DNA of 19,640 nucleotides from Acidobacteria bacterium AH-259-G07 (lineage in GTDB: Bacteria > Acidobacteriota > UBA6911 > RPQK01 > JADFOI01), in the NCBI GenBank assembly GCA_027717925.1, contig JALLON010000020.1:1-19640 (forward strand). Reading direction: 5' to 3'. Under the pieces are notes generated by a model that searched no databases, was not told the DNA's origin, and worked only from the letters and a program-made list of their open reading frames with translations. Shown here in pieces: positions 7,387-13,094 of the stretch; the first letter of the stretch is position 1; every line of letters starts with the position of its first letter. A program made the position numbers and the translations under genes.

Positions 7387-8103
7387 GTGATGAGAAGGTT
7401 GCTATATGTCCCCATCATTCATATGAGTGCCGACCTGGGGTCCGTTGCTCCGGTTGCTGTCAGAAAAGGGCAAGCCATCTTTGGAGAGGAATTTTGGGAG
7501 GAGCACCGTGAGACCATTGAGGGCTTTTGGAAAGCTTTACGGGCCTTTTCTAAGGGGGTCAAGGCGGAAGGCTTGAAGATATACCAGGATGGCATGCTTG
7601 CCCACGGGGAAGCAGGTCGAAAGATCGTTGAGGAGGCTGTGGAAAAAGGGAGTCAGAACTTCCGTATTGTTTTGGACCTGATGGAAGGAGGTGCTAAGCT
7701 AATGTTGACGGAGGACTACCAGTTGGCGAAAAAGGAGCGTGACCTTTTGGTTTGCCTGTCCAAAAGCAGCGGCTTATGGCGGAGAATATGGGCCTACATC
7801 AAGTACAAATTTATCAAGGGGCGTTTGCTGAAAAAGAGGGATCGCTTTATTGCTGCCCGGATTGACAAAACGTTGGGTGAGGGTGAAGTGGGGATCCTTT
7901 TTGTGGGGGCATCCCATGACGTTTGCTCTAAGTTGCCCGAAGACGTCGAAGTGATCGCTGTAAAGGATCCTGAGAGAATCCTGGGATATCAGAAAGGCAT
8001 CCTCCGAGCCGCCATCTCGGGTAAGCGAAGCATTGAAGATCTGAAACAACTGAGTGATTATTTGAAAGCGCCTATCGAGGTCTCTCTTGATCTATGTGCT
8101 TAA
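7387..8103 (+). CDS. TraB/PrgY-like protein of unknown function
   Basis: 238 residues, soluble, not confidently assigned. Visible blocks are an N-terminal RRLLYVPIIHMSADLGS strand with a histidine, GLKIYQDGMLAHGEAG (~59-74), FRIVLDLMEGGAKL, and a C-terminal KKRDRFIAARI...GEVGILFVGASHDVCSKLPEDVEVI. The last arrangement (RD-x-[FY]-A-x-x-[IL], then hydrophobic-VGA-x-H) resembles the end of TraB/PrgY-type folds, where the same histidines and charged residues are conserved. The similarity is remote and from memory. GTG 7387 and ATG 7390 are adjacent possible starts; neither has a strong ribosome site, and the gene follows the receiver by 10 bases, so coupling is likely. A broken paralogue sits at 3388. 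Position between a receiver and an NtrC-type activator suggests a signalling or proteolysis-linked role, which is speculative. Confidence 0.8.
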   Translation: MMRRLLYVPIIHMSADLGSVAPVAVRKGQAIFGEEFWEEHRETIEGFWKALRAFSKGVKAEGLKIYQDGMLAHGEAGRKIVEEAVEKGSQNFRIVLDLMEGGAKLMLTEDYQLAKKERDLLVCLSKSSGLWRRIWAYIKYKFIKGRLLKKRDRFIAARIDKTLGEGEVGILFVGASHDVCSKLPEDVEVIAVKDPERILGYQKGILRAAISGKRSIEDLKQLSDYLKAPIEVSLDLCA

Positions 8104-8133
8104 GGATTACCACAAGATTCTATTGATGAAGTC

Positions 8134-8200
8134 AAACTTCTGTTTGCGAAGTTTCTGTATTTGAAGAGAAGAAGTGTCCAAGCGGCAAGGCTGCCTTGGA
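8134..8200 (+). promoter_or_regulatory. Two hairpins upstream of the NtrC-type regulator
   Basis: AAACTTC (8134-8140) and GAAGTTT (8148-8154) are perfect 7-bp arms around a 7-base loop. A second structure at 8177-8200 pairs TCCAA with TTGGA and GGCA with TGCC around AGGC. Neither has a T-run after it, so they look like RNA control or processing elements or operators rather than strong terminators. They separate the TraB-like gene from the regulator. Confidence 0.4.
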
Positions 8201-8248
8201 TCGGTTTGGCCTGAAATGCGCCGCATCAAGTGGGGAGGAGGGTAAGGA

Positions 8249-9646
8249 GTGAGAAAAATATTCATCGTCGATGATGAACCTGATGTGTGCAGAACCCTCT
8301 CGTTGTTGGTGGAGGAGGCAGGTTACACTTCAAAGCCGTTTCCGTCCGGAGAAGAGCTTATCAAGCACCTGAAAAGGGAGATCCCCGACTTAATCCTTTT
8401 GGATCGAAAAATGTCGCCCAAGATGGACGGCATCGCCGTCCTGAAAAAGATGGTTGAAAGGAACGTTAAAGCACCGGTCATCATCCTTACGGCATATGGC
8501 GACGTGGACCTGGCAGTGGAAGCTATGAAGGTCGGTGCTTACGACTTCGTGCGCAAGCCATTTGACAAAGAGACGCTGCTGCATCGAATCGGACAGGCCA
8601 TCGAGAAGTATGACCTCCTCTTGGAAATCAAAGACCTCAGGCTAAAACTTAAGGAACGGGAGTTTCTTGAGTACACGATGGGCGCAAGTCCTGAAATCCG
8701 TGCCGTTCATCAGGCCATCGAGAAGGTGACAAAGACTGATTTTTCAGTTCTGATCTACGGCGAAACAGGAACGGGCAAAGAAATTGTGGCCAGAGCAATC
8801 CACGATTATAGCCTTCGCACGGATAAGCCGTTTGTGGCGGTCGACTGCGGTTCGATTCCCGAGAACTTGATCGAAAGTGAACTGTTTGGCTACCGCAGGG
8901 GTGCCTTTACTGGAGCCTACGAACCGCGTGACGGTCGGTTTCGCCAGGCCAACGAGGGAACCATCTTCCTGGATGAAATCGGTAATCTTTCCTATGAACT
9001 GCAAAAGAAACTGCTGCGTGTCGTTCAGGAGAGAAAGGTGCAGAAGATTGGATCGAGAAAACTGGAGCCGGTGGATGTGCGTATTGTTTCTGCTACTAAT
9101 GAACCCCTGGATGAGCTTGTAGGGAGTGGGAAATTCAGGAAGGATCTTTACTTTCGGCTGGATGAATTCACCATCCGAATACCCCCGCTTCGGGAAAGGA
9201 GGGACGATATCCCCACTCTGGCCAACCGATTTTTGAAAGAGGCACAAAAAAGGTTGGGTGAGGGAAAACGGAAACTGTCACGCGCTACCTTGGTGGCGTT
9301 GCAGGGTCATGATTGGCCCGGAAATGTAAGGGAATTGCAAAACGTCATCCGAAGGGCTGCCCTCATCAGTGATTTTACCATTGGGCCGGAGCATCTGGCC
9401 TTAAGGTTAGACAAAGACGTCGCTCCGGAAATTGCTCTTGCCCATATTGATTACGACAGGGACCTGGATTTGAAGCGAGTCACCCGCGGATATGTCTCCC
9501 GTATTGAGAAACGTATCATTGAAAATGTTGTGAGGAAATTCAATGGAAACAAGAGTCGGGCCGCCCGCCATCTCAAAATTGATTACAAGACCCTCCTTTC
9601 CAAAATTCAAAAGTATGGAATCAATTCCATAGAACCGCCTCCATGA
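8249..9646 (+). CDS. NtrC-family sigma-54-dependent response regulator
   Basis: 465 residues in the classical three-domain order. The receiver 1-120 has the acidic pair D8/D9, phospho-acceptor D52 and K103. The AAA+ activator domain ~143-370 has Walker A GETGTGKE 171-178, the sigma-54-contacting GAFTGA loop 218-223 and Walker B GTIFLDEIG 237-245. A Fis-type helix-turn-helix ends the protein (GNKSRAARHLKIDYKTLLSK). Every motif for ATP-driven opening of sigma-54 promoters is present. The start is GTG 8249 with GGAGGAGGG upstream. A strong sigma-54 promoter lies 131 bp past its stop, in front of gvpA, so this is almost certainly the vesicle activator, comparable to GvrA of Serratia. The upstream PAS kinase is the likely phosphodonor. 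Confidence 0.96.
   Translation: MRKIFIVDDEPDVCRTLSLLVEEAGYTSKPFPSGEELIKHLKREIPDLILLDRKMSPKMDGIAVLKKMVERNVKAPVIILTAYGDVDLAVEAMKVGAYDFVRKPFDKETLLHRIGQAIEKYDLLLEIKDLRLKLKEREFLEYTMGASPEIRAVHQAIEKVTKTDFSVLIYGETGTGKEIVARAIHDYSLRTDKPFVAVDCGSIPENLIESELFGYRRGAFTGAYEPRDGRFRQANEGTIFLDEIGNLSYELQKKLLRVVQERKVQKIGSRKLEPVDVRIVSATNEPLDELVGSGKFRKDLYFRLDEFTIRIPPLRERRDDIPTLANRFLKEAQKRLGEGKRKLSRATLVALQGHDWPGNVRELQNVIRRAALISDFTIGPEHLALRLDKDVAPEIALAHIDYDRDLDLKRVTRGYVSRIEKRIIENVVRKFNGNKSRAARHLKIDYKTLLSKIQKYGINSIEPPP
9614..9631. promoter_or_regulatory. 18-bp palindrome, candidate activator site
   Basis: TATGGAAT (9614-9621), CA, ATTCCATA (9624-9631): perfect 8-bp arms inside the last codons of the NtrC-type gene. 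It lies ~150 bp upstream of the sigma-54 promoter, a normal distance for an enhancer-like site bound by an NtrC-type dimer. Binding is inferred. Confidence 0.5.
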
Positions 9647-9776
9647 TTTGTGGAGATAACACCCCATCCGCTTCGTTCCCCTTTTACGATCTTCCACTGC
9701 CAGAATGGGCCATAACTGTCTGGATAGCAGTGCCTTAGACCCGATATTGATGTGAAATTCCAGTTAGACGTTTTTC

Positions 9777-9792
9777 CGGCACACTTTTTGCA
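9777..9792 (+). promoter_or_regulatory. Sigma-54 promoter for gvpA
   Basis: CGGCACACTTTTTGCA: the -24 GG (9778-9779) and -12 GC (9790-9791) are exactly 10 bases apart, and GGCAC and TTGCA match the consensus arms TGGCAC and TTGCA, missing only the first T. Transcription would begin near 9803, giving a ~55-base leader to gvpA. The sigma-54 activator is encoded immediately upstream. Confidence 0.85.
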
Positions 9793-9858
9793 CTTAATAC
9801 TTACCGGCCACGCGTGAGAAGCGTGCACAGATTTCAAAATGAAAGGAGGTGATTAAAG

Positions 9859-10065
9859 GTGGCAGTAGAAAAAGCAATTGCGTCCTCCAGTCTGGTCGAA
9901 GTCGTAGATCGCATTCTGGACAAAGGCATCGTTGTTGACGCGTGGGTAAGAATATCCCTGGTCGGCATCGAGCTGTTGGCTATTGAAGCCAGAGTTGTGG
10001 TCGCGTCTGTAGAGACCTTCCTGAAGTATGCTGAGGCCGTAGGTTTGTTGCCGGAAGCAGCCTAG
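9859..10065 (+). CDS. gvpA: Major gas vesicle shell protein GvpA, copy 1
   Basis: 68 residues, unmistakable GvpA: SSSLVEVVDRILDKGIVVDAW, then VRISLVGIELLAIEARVVVASVETFLKYAEAVGL. GvpA is the small hydrophobic protein that polymerises into the ribs of the gas vesicle wall; family members are usually about 70 residues. The start is GTG 9859, nine bases after an extended anti-16S match (AAAGGAGGTGATT, 9842-9854), which favours high translation. It is the first gene behind the sigma-54 promoter. The protein is identical to copy 2 at 10919, though the genes differ at about 28 synonymous codons plus the start codon by my hand count. Confidence 0.98.
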   Translation: MAVEKAIASSSLVEVVDRILDKGIVVDAWVRISLVGIELLAIEARVVVASVETFLKYAEAVGLLPEAA

Positions 10066-10082
10066 CATAACTCAGGCCTGGT

Positions 10083-10098
10083 AAGGACAGATGTCCTT
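10083..10098 (+). promoter_or_regulatory. Hairpin just after gvpA copy 1
   Basis: AAGGAC (10083-10088) and GTCCTT (10093-10098) pair around AGAT, 18 bases after the gvpA stop. A related sequence ending GATGTCCTT follows gvpA copy 2 (11144-11161). It may slow RNA decay or trim downstream transcription so that GvpA is made in excess. It also covers the ATG proposed for the next gene. Confidence 0.45.
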
Positions 10099-10879
10099 GA
10101 GGCTGCCGAAGCATTCCCCAAGTTCGGGATCCTCCGGCAGGGCAAAAAGCTCTGACCTCAAGCATGTCACCTTTCTTATCGTGAAAGTGGCCTCCCTACA
10201 AAATCGTCCCGCAATTAATGTCAGAAAACTGAGATCCGTAGCTCAGTCCATCCTTGCCTCGTACGAAAGTAAAGTCAAAACAGTCACCTCCCTGATGAGG
10301 GAGGTAAAACAAAAAATTATCCAGACCTATGAAGACCAAAATAACGCTATCGAGAAAATCAGAGATACGCTGGCAAAAAGTCGAAATTTAAGAAAACGAG
10401 ATTTTGACCAACTTATGAAACCCATCGTGGATCTGCAGAATCTGCGCAAGGAGCAGATCCACAAATTTTTAGAAGACTTTTGCCGAGAAGAAGAACAAGA
10501 CATTTCCGAACTCAAGAGAATTTTGGAAGGGAAAGGTGGCTCTACCTCGGAGGGCTTTTCTATTCTGAAGGAAAAAATATTGTCTCGACCGAAGGCAAGG
10601 GAGGCCGAACTGAGCGAGTTGCTCAAGAGTTTTCACCAGGATCAGGCTGAACTGGATACCGTATTGCGCCGCTTGCTGGCGAAGGGTACCAACATTCAGG
10701 TCAAGGATCTCAAAAGGGCAATCCGCGCTTTTCAGGCGGACCACTATGGGGACGCCATCGTGGTGGATGATATCTTGAAAGAATTTTCACAGATAAAAGA
10801 AGACATTGATCATCAGTGGGAAGCGGTGGTCAACACCGTGGGTCTGAGGAAATATGCGGCCCGGACCACCGATGATTAA
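10091..10879 (+). CDS. Coiled-coil protein between the gvpA copies, GvpC-like
   Basis: Up to 262 residues, highly charged and helical, with no Cys-rich or catalytic motif. RSVAQSILASYESKVK (~48-63) matches RSLAQDMAASYKDRVK near the start of the 18-repeat protein at 11301, so the two share an N-terminal motif. Further on, KAREAELSELLKSFHQDQAE resembles one repeat of that protein. Both therefore look like members of one surface-protein family analogous to GvpC. The start is unclear: ATG 10091 lies in the hairpin after gvpA with a short-spaced AAGGA, and its first ~40 residues (SPSSGSSG...) look unlike the rest. GTG 10181 or 10187 would start closer to the conserved part. Position between two gvpA genes implies high co-transcription with the shell protein. 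The existence of the gene is well supported; its role is inference. Confidence 0.78.
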   Translation: MSLRLPKHSPSSGSSGRAKSSDLKHVTFLIVKVASLQNRPAINVRKLRSVAQSILASYESKVKTVTSLMREVKQKIIQTYEDQNNAIEKIRDTLAKSRNLRKRDFDQLMKPIVDLQNLRKEQIHKFLEDFCREEEQDISELKRILEGKGGSTSEGFSILKEKILSRPKAREAELSELLKSFHQDQAELDTVLRRLLAKGTNIQVKDLKRAIRAFQADHYGDAIVVDDILKEFSQIKEDIDHQWEAVVNTVGLRKYAARTTDD

Positions 10880-10918
10880 TGACCGAGGAGCACAACAAAA
10901 GAAAGGAGGTAAGCTAAA

Positions 10919-11125
10919 ATGGCTGTAGAAAAAGCAATTGCCTCTTCCAGCCTGGTTGAGGTAGTTGACCGCATCCTGGACAAAGGGATCGTTGTCGACG
11001 CATGGGTGAGAATATCCCTGGTCGGCATCGAGCTGTTGGCCATTGAAGCCAGGGTTGTGGTCGCGTCAGTAGAGACCTTCCTCAAGTACGCTGAAGCAGT
11101 TGGCTTACTGCCCGAAGCGGCGTAG
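10919..11125 (+). CDS. gvpA: Major gas vesicle shell protein GvpA, copy 2
   Basis: 68 residues, identical to copy 1. It starts with ATG 10919, eight bases after AAAGGAGGT (10902-10910). I see no sigma-54 promoter in the 39-base gap after the coiled-coil gene, so it probably depends on the promoter at 9777. Synonymous differences are dense in the first 30 and last 12 codons, but codons 31-40 are identical base for base. That pattern fits an old duplication under strong protein constraint, possibly with local gene conversion. Two inverted repeats follow the stop. Confidence 0.98.
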   Translation: MAVEKAIASSSLVEVVDRILDKGIVVDAWVRISLVGIELLAIEARVVVASVETFLKYAEAVGLLPEAA

Positions 11126-11143
11126 TTGAAGGAGGGTAGGTAG

Positions 11144-11194
11144 AAGGATGAAGATGTCCTTGGGATTTTAGAGGCGTGTATGACCCCTCTAAAA
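11144..11194 (+). promoter_or_regulatory. Hairpins after gvpA copy 2
   Basis: AAGGA (11144-11148) can pair with TCCTT (11157-11161), echoing the hairpin after copy 1. Next, TTTTAGAGG (11166-11174) and CCTCTAAAA (11186-11194) are perfect 9-bp arms around an 11-base loop. No T-run follows, so full termination is unlikely. RNA stabilisation or attenuation between gvpA and the lower-demand genes downstream is a reasonable guess. Confidence 0.5.
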
Positions 11195-11259
11195 AGTAAC
11201 CACTCCCGTCCTGAGCAGGTCTTGAGTCCATTTTACAAGCGAACTAATGTGGGTGAGTG

Positions 11260-11289
11260 AAAAACGAAAAATGGAAAAACGAAAAATGG
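11260..11289 (+). repeat. 15-bp tandem repeat carrying a ribosome site
   Basis: AAAAACGAAAAATGG occurs twice head to tail (11260-11274, 11275-11289). The second copy leads into GGAGG (11288-11292), the ribosome site for the gene at 11301. Slippage here could alter leader length without touching the coding region. Confidence 0.75.
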
Positions 11290-11300
11290 AGGTTAATTAA

Positions 11301-12524
11301 ATGGGAACAGGAGATGATTTCAGAAGTCTAGCCCAAGACATGGCAGCCTCTTACAAGGACCGAGTAAAGTGGCACAAGCAGCTCTTGCGGGAAAGTAAGC
11401 GTGATAACAAGCGGAGAGCAAAGGAGGTGGCCGAACTCATTGCTGGCTTCAGCGGTGAGGGCAAGGCCCGAGAGGCCGAGGTGGCGAAGTTGATTGCCAG
11501 TTTCAAGCCTGAGGACAAAGCGCGGGCAAAGGAGGTGGCCGAGCTCATAGCCAGTTTCCAGCCTGAGAATGAGGCGCGGGCAAAGGAGGTGGCTGAGCTC
11601 ATAGCCAGTTTCCAGCCTGAGGACAAAGCGAGAGCGGAAGAGATGGCAAAGTTGATTTCCGGATTTACGGAAGAGAGCAAAACACGGGCGGCCGAGGTGG
11701 CTGAGCTCGTAGCCAGTTTCAAGCCTGAGGACGAAGCGCGGGCAAAGGAGGTGGCCGAGCTCATAGCCAGTTTCCAGCCTGAGGACAAAGCGAGAGCGGA
11801 AGAGATGGCAAAGTTGATTTCCGGGTTTACGGAAGAGAGCAAAACACGGGCGGCCGAGGTGGCTGAGCTCGTAGCCAGTTTTAAGCCTGAGGACGAAGCG
11901 CGGGCAAAGGAGGTGGCCGAGCTCATAGCCAGTTTCAAGCCTGAGGACAAAGCGAGAGCGGAGGAGATGGCCGGCTTGATTGCTGGGTTTGCCGATGAGG
12001 ACAAGGCCCGAGCAAAGGAGGTGGCCGAGCTCATAGCCGGTTTCAAGCCTGAGGACAAGGCTCGGGCAAAGGAGGTGGCAAGGCTAATCGCGGAATTCGC
12101 CGCCGAGAAAAATCCCCGGGCTGAGGAAATTGCGCAGCTTCTTTCCGGATTTAGAAAGGAGCGGGAGGAAGCAGCCGCGGGCTGGAGGGAATTATTGAAG
12201 CGGATGGAGACCAAAGCGCCACCACCGCCCAAGCCAGCAGAGCCTCCGCCGCCCGAAGCTAAGCCAGCGCCACCCAAAGCTAAGCCAGCGCCACCCAAAG
12301 CTAAGCCAGCGCCACCCAAGGAACCCCCAAAACCTCGAAAAGAGCTGACGAAGGAGGAGCAGATTCTGGCGGTTCTGAAAGAGAACCCTAAAGGTCTTGC
12401 GCTCTCCGGAATTGGCAAGGCTCTCGGTGTCCATTTCGTGACTCTGGCAGCTCCGATTAAGGCGCAGGAGACAGAAGGCAAGGTTGAAAAGCGGGGTAAC
12501 CTCTATTTACTGAAGAAAATATGA
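11301..12524 (+). CDS. 18-residue-repeat protein with winged helix, GvpC-like
   Basis: 407 residues. Residues 1-39 hold RSLAQDMAASYKDRVK, shared with the coiled-coil gene at 10091. Residues 40-291 are fourteen perfect-length 18-residue repeats, consensus AKEVAELIASFKPEDKAR. Residues 306-348 are proline-rich, with three AKPAPPK units. Residues 349-407 form a small winged-helix domain (GLALSGIGKALGVHFVTLAA, then KRGNLYLLKK). Eighteen residues equal five turns of alpha-helix, so each repeat would present the same face, with V4, L7, I8 and F11 along one side. The F-x5-AR...F spacing resembles, in shortened form, the 33-residue repeats of cyanobacterial GvpC, which lie along the GvpA ribs and stiffen them. 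The start ATG 11301 has GGAGG eight bases upstream. I infer an outer-surface or linker role; the winged helix is unexplained in such a protein. No GvpC homology can be proven here. Confidence 0.85.
   Translation: MGTGDDFRSLAQDMAASYKDRVKWHKQLLRESKRDNKRRAKEVAELIAGFSGEGKAREAEVAKLIASFKPEDKARAKEVAELIASFQPENEARAKEVAELIASFQPEDKARAEEMAKLISGFTEESKTRAAEVAELVASFKPEDEARAKEVAELIASFQPEDKARAEEMAKLISGFTEESKTRAAEVAELVASFKPEDEARAKEVAELIASFKPEDKARAEEMAGLIAGFADEDKARAKEVAELIAGFKPEDKARAKEVARLIAEFAAEKNPRAEEIAQLLSGFRKEREEAAAGWRELLKRMETKAPPPPKPAEPPPPEAKPAPPKAKPAPPKAKPAPPKEPPKPRKELTKEEQILAVLKENPKGLALSGIGKALGVHFVTLAAPIKAQETEGKVEKRGNLYLLKKI
11418..12173 (+). repeat. Fourteen tandem 54-bp coding repeats
   Basis: Codons 40-291 of the gene at 11301 are 14 units of exactly 54 bp, most starting GC(A/G)AAGGAGGTGGC or GCGGAAGAGATGGC. 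A larger three-unit block is duplicated: 11580-11741 and 11742-11903 differ at three of 162 bases by my count, so expansion was recent. The repeats keep frame and are prone to copy-number change. Confidence 0.93.
12258..12320 (+). repeat. Three tandem 21-bp coding repeats
   Basis: GCTAAGCCAGCGCCACCCAA(A/G) three times (12258-12278, 12279-12299, 12300-12320), encoding AKPAPPK in the proline-rich linker of the 18-repeat protein. They are identical except for the last base of the third copy. Confidence 0.9.
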
Positions 12525-12572
12525 GAATAACGATTGTGGAACGGGAAATAATCATGACAAGGAGGTTATCCA

Positions 12573-12944
12573 ATGGCTAGACGAAGAAGGAAAATGGCTA
12601 AGGCTGCGGCTGCAGCACCGCCAATAGAGCGCAAGCAAATAACCTGTGCCTTTTGCAATGGCGAAGGGAAGGACCCCTTCGGGATCCCTTCAATCCTTTC
12701 CACCTGCCAGGTCTGTCTGGGAAGCGGAAAAGTATGGGTAGAGCCCCCTACCATTACCTGCGCCTTCTGCGGTGGTTCTGGCGTTTATCTTGACAAGCGA
12801 CTGACCTGTACCGTCTGCCGTGGTAAAGGAGTGGTTACTAAACCGAAAGGTGCCAAGACCTGTCCCGACTGCTTGGGCAGCGGTATGTCCCCCGACGGAC
12901 TGCCGGACCTGCTGTGTCGGGGTAAAGGAGTGATAGCAGGGTAA
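12573..12944 (+). CDS. CxxCxGxG zinc-motif protein without J domain
   Basis: 123 residues: a basic, alanine-rich N-terminus (ARRRRKMAKAAAAA) and then six DnaJ-type zinc motifs. These are C25-C28 NGEG, C45-C48 LGSG, C63-C66 GGSG, C79-C82 RGKG, C97-C100 LGSG and a last, damaged one where D112 replaces the first cysteine (DLLCRGKG). DnaJ normally has four such motifs binding two zinc ions, and uses them to hold unfolded clients; here there is no J domain, so it cannot call Hsp70 in the usual way. The start is ATG 12573 with GGAGG at 12561. A related protein with a winged helix is encoded at 14514. A client-holding or redox role in vesicle assembly is plausible. A 19-bp-spaced direct repeat (GGGTAAAGGAGTGAT) straddles the 3' end. 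Confidence 0.85.
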   Translation: MARRRRKMAKAAAAAPPIERKQITCAFCNGEGKDPFGIPSILSTCQVCLGSGKVWVEPPTITCAFCGGSGVYLDKRLTCTVCRGKGVVTKPKGAKTCPDCLGSGMSPDGLPDLLCRGKGVIAG

Positions 12945-12957
12945 AGGAGTGATCTAA

Positions 12958-12995
12958 CGCCTGTTCGAGATTCTTGAATAGGGTTCGAGCAGGCG
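12958..12995 (+). promoter_or_regulatory. Long hairpin before gvpN copy 1
   Basis: CGCCTGTTCGA (12958-12968) and TCGAGCAGGCG (12985-12995) form an 11-bp stem with one G-T wobble around a 16-base loop. There is no T-run. It lies in the 150-base gap before gvpN and may be an RNA processing or attenuation element. Confidence 0.4.
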
Positions 12996-13094
12996 ATCCG
13001 CGCGGCGGGTTCCCCTGCCGGAGTCAAGTAAAGAGGCTAAACACGCACAGGCGCAGAGCCTTCGTGTCTTAGTTGCTAAAACGGAGGTATTACT

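Noticed and set aside
11418..12173. Regular repeats as a CRISPR array
   Set aside because: The units are contiguous, coding, and have no variable spacers; no cas genes are present.
11351..12481. Long open frame on the reverse strand through the repeat gene
   Set aside because: It is a by-product of the 54-bp repeats, which repeat any stop-free antisense pattern; the forward frame has the ribosome site, sensible domains and co-directional neighbours.
12958..13020. GGTTCGAGC with flanking stems as a tRNA
   Set aside because: No acceptor, D-arm or anticodon arm of the right lengths can be drawn on either strand; only one long hairpin fits.
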